A model generated the notes under the pieces. The model had not been told where the DNA came from. It did not search any database and saw nothing but the letters and a program-made list of their open reading frames with translations. A DNA stretch of 64,000 nucleotides from Chloroflexota bacterium (GTDB taxonomy: Bacteria > Chloroflexota > Anaerolineae > Anaerolineales > Villigracilaceae). This document shows positions 1-9,077 of this stretch, piece by piece (position 1 is the first letter of the stretch; each line of letters begins with the position of its first letter). The position numbers and the translations under genes were made by a program. The DNA is taken from NCBI GenBank assembly GCA_019873655.1, contig JAIOAU010000005.1:1-64000 (forward strand), written 5' to 3'.

Positions 1-107
1 TGAGTATCTTCCAGATCGGCCTTCGCTTTATCCAAAGGAGGCTAACCAATGCCCTTCCTGTTCCTGTTCCGCTTTGTTCCTACCTATGACATCAAAGTGT
101 CAGGTGG
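1..107 (+). other. Junction region with a 20-codon ORF behind a strong SD
   Basis: An AAAGGAGG Shine-Dalgarno at 34-41 is followed 7 bases later by ATG at 49. The reading frame stops after only 20 codons, at 109-111, so its stop overlaps the stop-codon side of the broken ATPase gene on the other strand. The strong SD suggests this was the start of a plus-strand gene whose remainder is gone. The word GTGTCAGGTGGC lies at the join. I do not recognise the peptide. It may be the remnant of a mobile or rearranged sequence. Confidence 0.3.
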
Positions 108-974
108 CTAGAATTCACTGATAATCAGGTTTTCGAAAAGCGCGCCCTTGAGGTAGTGCAATCCGACTTGCTCGGCGCTGCGAATCCCAAGCAAGGAACA
201 GGCCAGGCCCGTATCGTAAAAATAGAGTTTTGGAGATTTTATCAGCCGTTTATTGAAGTTGCGATAGAACGGCTGCAAACGATAGAGAACGTATGCAGCC
301 TCCAACACCGAAAGCCAGGATTTTGCCGTGTTGGGGCTGATTCCGGCGTCGCTGGCCAAACTGGCATAGTTGATAGGCTGACCGATGCGCCCAGCGCATA
401 ATTGAGTGAACTGGATGAAAGCATTCAAGTCGCCGATGTTCTTTAGCAGGCGCACATCCTTCTCAACGTAGGTTTGGATGTAAGCAGGGTAAAAATCCGT
501 CGGGGTCAGGCCGCGATCGTAGAGGGGAGGATAACCGCCGCAGAAAATCCGTTCTTCGTACGCTTCCGGACCGGGAGGCAATTCTTCGAAGGAAAACGGC
601 AAAAGAGTCAGAACAGCGGTGCGTCCGGCCAGAGACTGGCTGATGCGTTCCATCAGCAGGAAATTGGAGGAGCCGGTGAGAATAAAACGCGCCTGTCGGT
701 TTTCATCCACGATAACCTGAATGTACGAGAACAGGTCGGGAACGTGCTGTACTTCATCCAAAATGACGCCGCCAGGATAGTTGGCGAGAAAGCCGCGCGG
801 GTCCGAGAGGGCAAACTGACGCATGTCCGGCGCTTCGAGCGAGACGTAGGGCATGTCAGGAAAAGCAGCGCGGACGAGGGTGGTTTTGCCGGATTGACGC
901 GGCCCGGTCAGGGTCACGACCGGAAAGGCACGCGCCTGGCTCAAAAGTTTGGGGAGCAGAGTGCGTGCAATCAT
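108..974 (-). pseudogene. C-terminally truncated AAA/DUF4143 family ATPase
   Basis: The 288-residue product begins like AAA_14/DUF4143 ATPases. It has Walker A GPRQSGKT near residues 25-32, Walker B VILDEVQ near 70-76 and sensor motif ILTGSSNF near 97-104, then the DUF4143 start with YVEKDV and the helix-turn segment INYASLASDAGISPNTAKSW. Family members usually run to about 380-430 residues. Here the protein stops right after LFENLIISEF, where the conserved C-terminal part (usually with WRD and EVD motifs) should begin. None of the three frames beyond 108 restores it, so a simple frameshift is unlikely. The start at 974 has a GAGGAGG Shine-Dalgarno and a good promoter. These proteins are often accessory ATPases of unknown partner; this one is probably non-functional. 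Confidence 0.75.
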
Positions 975-1010
975 AAGAGCCTCCTCTGCCAGAAAAAGGA
1001 GTTCTCTCCC

Positions 1011-1039
1011 ATCATACTACATCTGTGACAAATTTGCAA
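1011..1039 (-). promoter_or_regulatory. Sigma-70-type promoter of the DUF4143 ATPase gene
   Basis: On the minus strand TTGCAA (1034-1039) is separated by 17 bp from TATGAT (1011-1016). It lies upstream of the gene starting at 974 and of its GAGGAGG ribosome-binding site. Assigned by consensus only. Confidence 0.5.
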
Positions 1040-1071
1040 TCGAAATGCAGAATTGTCAAATTTTGTCCCCT

Positions 1072-1947
1072 TTACCCTTTCCTGAACGGTTTGAAGCCCT
1101 CGCCCAGCGCCTCGTGCGCCGTCCCGATGACCAAAAAGGCCTTCGGATCGCTCTCGTGGACGATGGTCTTCAACTGCTGGACCTCGGAGCGGCTGACAAC
1201 GCAGTACAGCACCGGCCGCGACGCCAGGGTGTAGCCGCCCGTCCCGTGCAGGATGGTCACGCCGCGCTCCATCTCGTGCAGGATGCGGTCGGCGATGGCC
1301 TCCATCCGGTCGGTGATGATGATGGCGGTGCGGACCGTGCCGCCGCCTTCGAGGACGGAATCTGCCACCAGGCCGCTGACATAGAGGACGATGACGGCGT
1401 AGAGGGCTTCCTTCCAGCCGAAGACCAGCCCGGCCGCCAGGACGACCAAGGAATCGGTGATCAGGTAACTCTGCGTCATCGGCACGCCGCGCCAGTGGTT
1501 GAGGATGCGCGCCAGCACGTCCGACCCGCCGCTGGTTCCCTGCGCCCGATAGACCAGCCCATACCCGACGCCGCTGACCACCGCCCCGTAGAGCGAGTTG
1601 AGCAGGAGGTCGTCGGTGATGCCGTTTTGGGGGAAGAAGGGCAGCAGCATCAACAGGTCGGCGAACAGCGAGTACGATGCCACGGCGACCGCCGTGCGCA
1701 GCGCGAAACGCCGTCCGCCCAGATAGCGCCAGCCGAGCAGGAAAAGCGGGACGTTGCCGAGGAAGACCATCAAACCGATGGGCCAGTCGGTGTAATGATG
1801 AATCAACTGGGCAATGCCGCTGATGCCGCCGGAGGCCAGTTTGGCCGGCACCAGGAAGAGGCGCAGACCGATGGCCTGAATGAGTGTCCCCAGGGCGATG
1901 ATGGCGTAGTCGCGGAGGGAGGGCCAGAATTTCTTGAAACGAATCAT
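1072..1947 (-). CDS. YitT family membrane protein (DUF2179 C-terminal domain)
   Basis: The 291-residue protein has five or so hydrophobic segments in its first 200 residues (for example YAIIALGTLIQAIGLRLFLV and GLMVFLGNVPLFLLGW). The family pattern follows: LASGGISGIAQL, GTSGGSDVLARIL, and a soluble C-terminal DUF2179 domain of about 80 residues (TAIIITDRMEAIADRIL, GVTILHGTGGYT, VIGTAHEALGEGF). YitT proteins are widespread inner-membrane proteins of uncertain transport function. The ATG at 1947 was chosen over upstream in-frame starts because it begins the conserved MIRFKKFWPSLRDY segment; upstream residues are the shadow of the neighbouring gene. It lies 23 bp after the dehydrogenase gene and is probably co-transcribed with it. 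Confidence 0.85.
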   Translation of the reverse strand: MIRFKKFWPSLRDYAIIALGTLIQAIGLRLFLVPAKLASGGISGIAQLIHHYTDWPIGLMVFLGNVPLFLLGWRYLGGRRFALRTAVAVASYSLFADLLMLLPFFPQNGITDDLLLNSLYGAVVSGVGYGLVYRAQGTSGGSDVLARILNHWRGVPMTQSYLITDSLVVLAAGLVFGWKEALYAVIVLYVSGLVADSVLEGGGTVRTAIIITDRMEAIADRILHEMERGVTILHGTGGYTLASRPVLYCVVSRSEVQQLKTIVHESDPKAFLVIGTAHEALGEGFKPFRKG

Positions 1948-1970
1948 GAACGTCTCTTTCCGAACGCCGC

Positions 1971-2861
1971 TTACTGGACGCTCAAACTTTCCCCCGCCAG
2001 TTCTTCGATGATCCCGATGACCGCCGAGTTGTCCAGGTCGCCCATGCCGTTCTGGAGCATGGCGTTGAACAACTGGGCGTCCAGGGCGGCGGAGGGGAGC
2101 GGGACACCGTACTCGCGGGCGGTCTCGAGGATGATGTTCAGGTCTTTGGCCTGCATGGAGGCCTTGAATCCGGGGGCGCGATTGCCGGCGAAGAGGCGCG
2201 GCGGCTTGACGTCCAGCGTCCAGCATTGAGCCGCGCCGCCGCGAATGGCCTCGACCACCTTGCGCGGGTCCACGCCGGCTTTTTGTGAGAAGATGAGCAA
2301 TTCGGCCATGGCCACCATCTGGGCGGCGACCATGATTTGATTGGCGGCCTTGGCCACCTGCCCGGCCCCCGACTCGCCGACGTGCGTGACCGTCTTGCCC
2401 ATCGCCCGGAAGATGGGCATCACCTTTTCGAGCGCTTCGGCCGGCCCGCCGACCATGATGGCGAGCGTGCCGTCGCGGGCGCCGATGTCGCCGCCGGAGA
2501 CGGGCGCGTCGAGGCTGAGGACGCCGCGTTCGGCCAGACGCAGGCTCAGGGTCCGCGCCGCGGCGGGCTTGATGGTGGAATTGTCCACCCAGATCAGGCC
2601 CGGGCGCGCCGCCTCGATGATTCCGTCCGCCCCCAGGACGACCTTTTCCACGTCGGGCGTATCGGGCAGGTTGGTGAAGATCACGTCCACCTGGCGGGCG
2701 ACCTCGGCGGGCGAAAAGGCCGGGCGCGCCCCCTCGGCGGCGAGTTCATCCACCGCCGCCCGGCTGCGGTTATGCACCACCAGCGGGAACCCGGCCTTGA
2801 GAATGTTGCGGGCGATGGACTTGCCCATCAATCCCAAACCAATGTAACCGACCGTCAGCAT
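1971..2861 (-). CDS. NAD(P)-dependent beta-hydroxyacid dehydrogenase (3-hydroxyisobutyrate dehydrogenase family)
   Basis: The product has 296 residues, the usual length for this family. The N-terminal Rossmann motif is GYIGLGLMGKSIA, with the loop VHNRSRAAVDEL. The family substrate-binding signature DAPVSGGDIGARDGTLAIMVGG is present, as is the catalytic lysine context AGQVAKAANQIMVAAQM. The C-terminal all-helical domain contains APGFKASMQAKDLNIILE. It should oxidise a small beta-hydroxyacid such as 3-hydroxyisobutyrate, tartronate semialdehyde/glycerate or a related substrate; sequence alone does not decide which. The ATG at 2861 has an AAGGAG Shine-Dalgarno. A TATAAT box on the minus strand (2889-2894) without a clear -35 may be its promoter. 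Confidence 0.85.
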   Translation of the reverse strand: MLTVGYIGLGLMGKSIARNILKAGFPLVVHNRSRAAVDELAAEGARPAFSPAEVARQVDVIFTNLPDTPDVEKVVLGADGIIEAARPGLIWVDNSTIKPAAARTLSLRLAERGVLSLDAPVSGGDIGARDGTLAIMVGGPAEALEKVMPIFRAMGKTVTHVGESGAGQVAKAANQIMVAAQMVAMAELLIFSQKAGVDPRKVVEAIRGGAAQCWTLDVKPPRLFAGNRAPGFKASMQAKDLNIILETAREYGVPLPSAALDAQLFNAMLQNGMGDLDNSAVIGIIEELAGESLSVQ

Positions 2862-2905
2862 GGGAAACTCCTTGGAAGAGATGGGCAGATTATATCGCAA
2901 AGAAA

Positions 2906-2935
2906 CCCTCGGCTTTTGGCGAGCAAAGCCGAGGG
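2906..2935 (-). terminator. Rho-independent terminator after the radical SAM gene
   Basis: An 11-bp perfect stem (CCCTCGGCTTT at 2906-2916 with AAAGCCGAGGG at 2925-2935) has an 8-base loop. It is followed on the minus strand by a T-rich run. It lies 38 bp past the stop of the radical SAM gene and separates it from the dehydrogenase gene. Confidence 0.75.
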
Positions 2936-2973
2936 GAAAGAACACCCGCCGCCTCTCTGCGCGGGGAAATCGG

Positions 2974-4539
2974 TTACAAGGCGATCTTTTCGACCACGTC
3001 GGGGTCGTCCTGATATTTGAGCAAGCGCAGGCCCTCCAGGCGCAGGGCCTCGGGGAAGAGAGCCTGGTAGATGTTGCAGTTCGGCGACTTGACATCGTAG
3101 CGTCCCGTAGCGCGGAAGGTCTCCAGCGGACAGCCGCCGGCGCACCAGTAGCGCCACTGACAGTCGCGGCAGCCCTCCTTTTCCTCCACCGACACATTCT
3201 GGACCCCGAGCCGGTCGGCGCGGACGAGGGCAAGTGGGTCGGCCGCCGAGGCGTCGGTCAGCGGCTGGCGCAGAAGCATCTGACATTTGGCCACCCGTCC
3301 CTGCGGGTCAAAGACGAGATAGTTCTGCCCCACCCCGCAGGTATGGACGTGCGGCAGGGACAGGTTGGCGCGGTCCACGATGCCGCCGAGGAAGGGTCGG
3401 CGCGGCAGGTTTTCTTCGATGACCCTGAACGCGGCCCGCATGCCGGCGATGATTTTCTCCTCGTCCAGGCGCAGGTCGTCATGGGAAGCCGAGAGCGGAT
3501 TCTCGCGGTAGAAGTTCAGGCTGAAAGGCAGGTCGCGCTCCAGAATCCAGGCCATGACTTCGGGGAGTCCCTGCGCCGTCCGCCCGCTGACCGTGACCGA
3601 GATGTTGGGCGTAAGGCCGTTGGCAAGGGCCAGGTCCACGGCTTCGGCCGCATCGGCGAAGGAGCCGCGTCCGCCCGCGTAACGGCGATGGGCGTCGTGG
3701 TATGCGCCGAGTCCATCCAGCGAAATCATCAGGCGCAGGCCGAGCGCGCGCATCGTCTTGGCCATTTGCGGGGTCAGGAGCGTACCGTTGCTGAGGACGA
3801 CGCCTTCCAGGTCGAGACCGTGCCGCTCCGCCAGCGATTGGGCGTACTGGTGCAACTCCACCATGAGCGGGAAGCGCAGGAGCGGTTCGCCGCCCGCGTA
3901 TTTGAACTTCACGTGCTGAAAGCCGTTGGCCAGCGCCGAGCGGAAAGCGGCGTCAACCGCCGCCCGCCCGGTTTCGAGCGACATGTCCTCGCGCTTGTGA
4001 GGCAGGTAGCAGTAGTCGCAGCGCAGGTTGCAGCGGTCGGTGAGGTGGAGCCAGGCCGTCAGGCCGACAGGCTGGACAGCGCGGCAGGTGGCATCGGTGG
4101 AGGCGCAGGCGCAGTCGATATCCGAAACCGTGCAAGCGCAATCGCTCTCGGCTGGCGTCAACAAGCCGAGGTCACTCCAGAGATGGATCAATGCTTCGGC
4201 CTTGTCCGCAAGCAAGGCTGGAGCGCAATCGTCCAGCGGGCGCGGCTCGGCAAAAGCCGCCAGCAAGGACATTTCTTGCCGGTCGAGCACAGCAACCCGG
4301 CCCAACGCGGCGGGACTGACAACCAGAGTTTTATCCGTTGTCAGCGGGTAGGTCAAAAGACCTGGAGCAATTTGCCAGCGAGAGGCGGATAAGCGGCTGG
4401 AGAGCGTCCTTTTTCCTGTGGCTGGAACGCAGGCGCAGTCATCCTCCTGTGTTTCGGTCCGCGAGGCGGCGATGAGCGTCTCTCCTGCACAGGCGCAGTC
4501 ATTACCCCCAACATCAATATTACGATGTTGTGTCAGCAT
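2974..4539 (-). CDS. Radical SAM/SPASM maturase-like protein with repeated DCAC motifs
   Basis: The 521-residue protein has a radical-SAM cluster motif CNLRCDYC (Cys170, 174, 177), the GGEPLLR motif, and a C-terminal SPASM region. SPASM cysteines are in HTCGVGQNYL, VAKCQML, CRDCQWRYWCAGGCPL and SPNCNIY. This layout matches anaerobic sulfatase-maturase and peptide-maturase type enzymes, which use SAM cleavage to modify a peptide or protein. The N-terminal part (about 50-130) resembles the small recognition domain found before the radical-SAM core in peptide maturases. Unusually, DCAC occurs four times, at residues 14-17, 34-37, 133-136 and 142-145, plus a related DCAP at 104. No precursor peptide or sulfatase gene is adjacent. 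The ATG at 4539 was chosen because AAGGGAGA precedes it; the upstream in-frame ATG at 4566 has no SD. The substrate is unknown. Confidence 0.85.
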   Translation of the reverse strand: MLTQHRNIDVGGNDCACAGETLIAASRTETQEDDCACVPATGKRTLSSRLSASRWQIAPGLLTYPLTTDKTLVVSPAALGRVAVLDRQEMSLLAAFAEPRPLDDCAPALLADKAEALIHLWSDLGLLTPAESDCACTVSDIDCACASTDATCRAVQPVGLTAWLHLTDRCNLRCDYCYLPHKREDMSLETGRAAVDAAFRSALANGFQHVKFKYAGGEPLLRFPLMVELHQYAQSLAERHGLDLEGVVLSNGTLLTPQMAKTMRALGLRLMISLDGLGAYHDAHRRYAGGRGSFADAAEAVDLALANGLTPNISVTVSGRTAQGLPEVMAWILERDLPFSLNFYRENPLSASHDDLRLDEEKIIAGMRAAFRVIEENLPRRPFLGGIVDRANLSLPHVHTCGVGQNYLVFDPQGRVAKCQMLLRQPLTDASAADPLALVRADRLGVQNVSVEEKEGCRDCQWRYWCAGGCPLETFRATGRYDVKSPNCNIYQALFPEALRLEGLRLLKYQDDPDVVEKIAL

Positions 4540-4733
4540 ACTTCTCCCTTTCGATAACGAAGCCATTAAATATTATACAACGCCTGTCAAGTGAAAAAGG
4601 GAACGAACGGCAAGATTTGCGCACTCCTTCCACTACTCAAGGCTCACATGACCACCAACCGACGAGCGGATTGACCTGATTGCACAAGCTTCCAGAGAAG
4701 GGAATTGGGGTGCTGGACGGAGAAATAAAACGA

Positions 4734-4756
4734 GAAGGATGTTGTTGGCATCCTTC
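4734..4756 (-). terminator. Terminator of the multi-ATPase operon
   Basis: An 8-bp stem GAAGGATG/CATCCTTC (4734-4741 with 4749-4756) is followed on the minus strand by a T-rich tract (GTTTTATTTCT). It lies 25 bp beyond the stop of the last ATPase gene. It would separate that operon from the radical SAM gene, making the latter an independent unit. Confidence 0.65.
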
Positions 4757-4780
4757 CCGCTTGGCTGGCAAAGAGATGCA

Positions 4781-7700
4781 TTACTCAAGCAATAGCGCCC
4801 GCTTGACCAGCATCTGCCGAAGTTGGGAGCGGCCAACTAAATCGTATTTCTCCTCCCATTCTGTAAGGCACTCCGCAAATATCTGTAAATTATGCATTCG
4901 CAGCGTTTTGAGATGGTCGTAAATCTGCTGTCTGGCGATTCGGAAATCGCGGTACTCTGGAGCATAAAAGGCATTGTGTTCCAAGGCTAGGAAATAATAT
5001 TTAGCAAGTTTTTGACAGACGTCTCTTACTATCGCCTCGTTTCTTACCGTTTCCTCGTCATTAGAGGATTTGATGTGTAAACTTATCTTCTCATAATTAT
5101 CACGATAGAAACGATGTCCTTTCAGCATGTACAGTTTTCCCAATTGGGTCGAAAGCAAAGGTTGATATTCATTCCTCCCGTAAATTTCAGGCCTGGATTT
5201 TCCCTCGGGCAATTCATAGGGCTCTAATAACTTTTCAACCTTGTCTTCTGCTTCTTTCCCAATACTCTCACCCATCTCGCCCGCATAGAATCCCAACCAC
5301 GCCAGGTTGACCAGGGCATCCACCTGACGATAATGGATTTGATCCTGTGAAACTAATGAAGCAGCTAAATCAGATGCTTTCTGCAAAGAATCCCGGCTTT
5401 CCTCAATAAGTTTTTGCATCTCATACTGTGAGAGACTCAAATCATGCATTACTTTCACCATATCACGGCGCGCGCACCCCATCTCGATCTGCGCTTCCAC
5501 CTGGCGGCTTTTCTCGCCTATCTCTTCAAAAACAGCTAATGCTTCTTGAGCGTGCTTGAAAGCCTGTTCAATCTGTTTTTCCGCATCGGCACTACCCAAT
5601 GCATTAGCCTGACGGCGGATAGCCTCTGCTAATGCAGTTTTCGCCAAACCGATGCCGCGTTTGGCTTCAAACACTCGAAAGATGGCAAGCGCCTTGGATG
5701 CATAATCAATCGCGTCTTTATAACGTCCCTCATGAGTATTTATCACCGCGAGGGTATTCAGACTATAGGCTACTTGCGTACCAAGCCCCAGTTCACTGCG
5801 TAATTCCAGCGCATTTTCAACCAGCGAATAAGCATCGCTGGATTCTCCTTTCAACATGAGCGCATACCCCAAATCATTGTTGACAGTCGCAATTTCCGCT
5901 TTCAGGTCAATATCTCGCAACCAGACCGACGCTTGCCGATAATCTGCAATAGTAGCCTCAATTCTCTCTTGTACACGATAAGCATACCCGCGAATACGAT
6001 AAGCAAAGGCTGTGAGCATTTTTGCCAGCCAGACACTTATCTCATCGTTGCTCTCTCTAATCGACTCAAGCACTTTCAGTACAGACTCAATTTCCATAGC
6101 AACCGCTTTCGGGTTAATGTAAGCCAGCGCATAAGCCTTCCAGACAGCCAGCATCGCTTTTCTCAGCGGGTCTTGCAGAGCTGCTGGCCAGGCATTCTCA
6201 ATCTTCTGAACCTCCTCCAACACTTTGCTGCTCTCACCCCTGGCCCAAGCCCGTTTGACCGGCGTCAGAAACAGCGACCAGCGCACCAGGTCATCGTCCC
6301 AGCCTGAATCTTTTTTATCTTTGCCTGCGCCCAACTCGCGCGAATAGGCTTTTAACTCCAATTGCAATTGCAGGGCAAATTCCAAATCGCCGTCAATAAC
6401 GGCCTCATGGTCATAACGCACCCAGCGGCGGTAGCCCTTAGGCGGGTCCTCGCGCAGGCGGTAGTAGAGCAAGGCCAAAAGAATTTCAGAACGACGGGCA
6501 AGGAGTTCGCCCAGTTCATCCCAATCAATGTCACGCCCTTCGTTCGTTTGAATCTGCTCGTAAACCTTTCTCAGGTCATGTCGCACATTCTTGAAACGCA
6601 TTTCATAACATTCAATCACTTTCTTATAAATTTCTTTCTTGTCGGGTTCAGCACCGGGAAGAGCAACGCCAAAGGCTGTTGCCCGCAACAAGTCGTATAG
6701 TTCATCATGCAAAAAATAGGTTTTTGTTTTCTGTTCACGGCCTTCGCGATATTTCACAAAAGAAAACTGTTCAATGTCCCTCAGGTAATTTCCTGCCACA
6801 TCCCCAGGCAATCCCAAAATGTTGCACAAAAGGTCAACATTCAAGCCCTTGGCGGTAAGCGCCATGTAACGCAAAACTTCGCCCAAGCGCGGCAGGCTTA
6901 AGAGACGCTCCAAAATTTTCTCTTTGAAGCGCTCCTGCGGCGTTTTTTTGGCTGCAACGCGCGAACTTTCAAATAACGTCTGAAGCAGGCCGCCGCTGGC
7001 AACGTAATCTGCTGTCAGCGCCAGCATAATCGGCCGGCCGCCGCTCAATTCATGCGCCAGTTTGACTTCTTCAGGTGTCAAAGACTCCAGACTTTTTGCG
7101 ACGCGATCAGCTCTGTTGCGGCGCGCCGTGGCCGCTGCGGCCTGGAAGTAGGCTTGCGCTTCCTCCAGCGAAAAAGTATCCAGAGGAACAGGCAACACTT
7201 CAATCGAGGCATCCAAACCTTTCAGCAATGGACGCGCTTCTTCTCGCCCGGCAGCGACAAGAACGATGTTCGGCGTATCCTTCAGTTGACCGGTCAGCCA
7301 GGTCCAGGTCTCGGCGGCTTCCGGCACATCGGGAATGTCCGTCCCATAGGCAAAGCGTTCCAGTGTATCGAGCAGGATAACCACACGCTGCCCTGTATTG
7401 TTCAAAAAGAGTTTCAAGCCAGCCACAAAAGAATCAAGAACCTGTTGTATCTGCGTTTCCACCTGCACCGCCTCGCCGGAGAGGCGAACGTTCCGCAACA
7501 CGCGAGCATGCTTCTCGTACTCGCGGAACGAACTATCCAAGGGTGTCAGGCTTTGATAGACATCCTGCACGAACTCAATCGGCCTGTGCACCCGCAGGTG
7601 ATAGGCATCCACCAAAGGCTCACTTACTTTGACGCCAGGCATGGTCTTGCAACGCGTGATAATCTCTTTCAAGAAGCGCGTCTTGCCAATCCCGCCCGGG

Positions 7701-7831
7701 CCTTCGAGGAAAATGATGCAGGAACGGGGATTGGACGTGTCCTGAATACGCCCAAGGACCTTTTCCAGTTCCTTCTCGCGTCCGACTAGTTCAGGGGTGG
7801 CAAAAGCGCCAGTCAGGGTTTCGGTAATCAT
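4781..7831 (-). CDS. STAND-type ATPase with TPR-like repeats (1016 aa)
   Basis: The N-terminal P-loop domain begins with the typical LVGREKEL motif (residues 15-22). It has Walker A GPGGIGKT (44-51), Walker B VVILLDTLE (150-158), an arginine-containing sensor-like VAAGRE (about 192-197) and LSGGRPIMLAL at the end of the helical lid. A winged-helix-like segment (about 300-370) follows. The C-terminal two thirds is alpha-helical with TPR-like units (for example TQVAYSLNTLAVINTHEGRY and DAIDYASKALAIF). STAND ATPases act as ligand-triggered switches in signalling or defence. The start at 7831 has a GAGGAGG SD and sits 10 bp after the previous ATPase gene, so it is the last gene of a five-gene operon. 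There is no recognisable nuclease, TIR or other killing domain, so any effector activity is unproven. Confidence 0.8.
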   Translation of the reverse strand: MITETLTGAFATPELVGREKELEKVLGRIQDTSNPRSCIIFLEGPGGIGKTRFLKEIITRCKTMPGVKVSEPLVDAYHLRVHRPIEFVQDVYQSLTPLDSSFREYEKHARVLRNVRLSGEAVQVETQIQQVLDSFVAGLKLFLNNTGQRVVILLDTLERFAYGTDIPDVPEAAETWTWLTGQLKDTPNIVLVAAGREEARPLLKGLDASIEVLPVPLDTFSLEEAQAYFQAAAATARRNRADRVAKSLESLTPEEVKLAHELSGGRPIMLALTADYVASGGLLQTLFESSRVAAKKTPQERFKEKILERLLSLPRLGEVLRYMALTAKGLNVDLLCNILGLPGDVAGNYLRDIEQFSFVKYREGREQKTKTYFLHDELYDLLRATAFGVALPGAEPDKKEIYKKVIECYEMRFKNVRHDLRKVYEQIQTNEGRDIDWDELGELLARRSEILLALLYYRLREDPPKGYRRWVRYDHEAVIDGDLEFALQLQLELKAYSRELGAGKDKKDSGWDDDLVRWSLFLTPVKRAWARGESSKVLEEVQKIENAWPAALQDPLRKAMLAVWKAYALAYINPKAVAMEIESVLKVLESIRESNDEISVWLAKMLTAFAYRIRGYAYRVQERIEATIADYRQASVWLRDIDLKAEIATVNNDLGYALMLKGESSDAYSLVENALELRSELGLGTQVAYSLNTLAVINTHEGRYKDAIDYASKALAIFRVFEAKRGIGLAKTALAEAIRRQANALGSADAEKQIEQAFKHAQEALAVFEEIGEKSRQVEAQIEMGCARRDMVKVMHDLSLSQYEMQKLIEESRDSLQKASDLAASLVSQDQIHYRQVDALVNLAWLGFYAGEMGESIGKEAEDKVEKLLEPYELPEGKSRPEIYGRNEYQPLLSTQLGKLYMLKGHRFYRDNYEKISLHIKSSNDEETVRNEAIVRDVCQKLAKYYFLALEHNAFYAPEYRDFRIARQQIYDHLKTLRMHNLQIFAECLTEWEEKYDLVGRSQLRQMLVKRALLLE

Positions 7832-7841
7832 GGCATCCTCC

Positions 7842-9065
7842 TCAAGCAGGTTGAGCGGCGATCCTGGTCTTTTCGCATTCGGCCAATGTCCCAGCCTTCT
7901 CCAGCACTTCTCTATAGGGCATAGCCAGTTCTTCATACTCCTTTCGATACTGGCTATACTTTTCGGCATAGTCAAGGTAAATCTTATAGGCAGCGCAATT
8001 CAAGCGACGCCATAATTCGGGCTGGTGATGTTTGAGGTAGTTTTTCAGTACATTTCTCAGCGAAGCATCCACCCGAAAGCCTCCGCCCTCCCAGCGGAAA
8101 AGGTAGGTCTTGAGCAAATCGTCGCGCACTTCGCGGATGGAATAGGGCGGCATAGGCTGCTTTTTGGCTTCGTAATAGGCTTTGAGCATGATTTCCATTT
8201 CCCCCTCGCGGAATTCGTCCAGCACGCAGAAGGCTTCAAAAGCATCGCGCAGCCGGCGGCGTTCCAGCGAAGGCGGAATGACCTCTAGAAAATACTCGGC
8301 CACCTCGTCTAGGGCGCGGATGGGGTCGTCGGTCTGCTGCATCAGGGCATAGCCCACCAGCGGACTGCCGCCGCTCAATTCGGCCACTTGACGGTTTCCT
8401 CGGGTCAACTGCTCGACGGGGAAATCCTTGAGCGTTTCTTCTTTCATCTCTGTCCGCAGGCCGGGCGAAATCCAGGGATAGGGGCGGCCGCGTCCGGTCA
8501 TGATGAAGAATACATTCGGTAGTTCGGCCAGCGGCGCAAGCATATTTTCTTCAATTAGTTCTAGCAATTCCCAATCGGCCTCAAAAACCGAGTCGAGAAT
8601 CAAAACCAATGTTTGAATGCCGGTAAATTTACTCTCCACGCCGCTTACCAATGCCCGCCGCAACTCAAGCAAGGTCGGGTCGTTAGGATAAGGAATATTC
8701 AACTGCTCACAAACCCACTTCATTAAGCGTTCACAAGTCTTTTCAGATGCTCGTTTCTCAACCTTCTCTGATAGTTTGGCAATTGCCCATTCATTCTTAC
8801 ACAAATCATCCCAATACTCATCTGGCAAGGGAAAGAGTGCAATATACAGAGAAGTTATCGCCGATGAGATTCCGGGCAAGATGGTTCTATGCAAATGAAA
8901 ACACAACCAACTTTTCCCAAACCCACGTTCGCCGCGAAAGAGGATTGCTTTGGGGGGTTTCTCTCTTCCCCCTGACTCAAGATATTGATTGAACTTGCCC
9001 TGTATCAAATCCACTTCGGTGCGATGAATAAAAGCATCTTTAGAATACGGCTGAAGTTTAATCAT
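7842..9065 (-). CDS. P-loop ATPase, second-last gene of the ATPase cassette (407 aa)
   Basis: Walker A GERGFGKS is at residues 45-52 and a Walker B-like strand LVLILD at 153-158, followed by SVFEADW rather than the usual acidic DE pair. LSGGSPLVGYALM (about 240-250) matches the lid motif GGxPL of STAND ATPases. The remaining C-terminal half is helical with an IREVRDDLLKTYLF segment resembling a winged helix. There is no TM segment and no known effector domain. It is 12 bp downstream of the 388-aa ATPase and 10 bp upstream of the 1016-aa ATPase in the same direction. The missing acidic residue after the Walker B Asp may mean weak or regulatory ATP hydrolysis. Specific function not recognised. 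Confidence 0.75.
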   Translation of the reverse strand: MIKLQPYSKDAFIHRTEVDLIQGKFNQYLESGGREKPPKAILFRGERGFGKSWLCFHLHRTILPGISSAITSLYIALFPLPDEYWDDLCKNEWAIAKLSEKVEKRASEKTCERLMKWVCEQLNIPYPNDPTLLELRRALVSGVESKFTGIQTLVLILDSVFEADWELLELIEENMLAPLAELPNVFFIMTGRGRPYPWISPGLRTEMKEETLKDFPVEQLTRGNRQVAELSGGSPLVGYALMQQTDDPIRALDEVAEYFLEVIPPSLERRRLRDAFEAFCVLDEFREGEMEIMLKAYYEAKKQPMPPYSIREVRDDLLKTYLFRWEGGGFRVDASLRNVLKNYLKHHQPELWRRLNCAAYKIYLDYAEKYSQYRKEYEELAMPYREVLEKAGTLAECEKTRIAAQPA

Positions 9066-9077
9066 GATACCCTCCCG

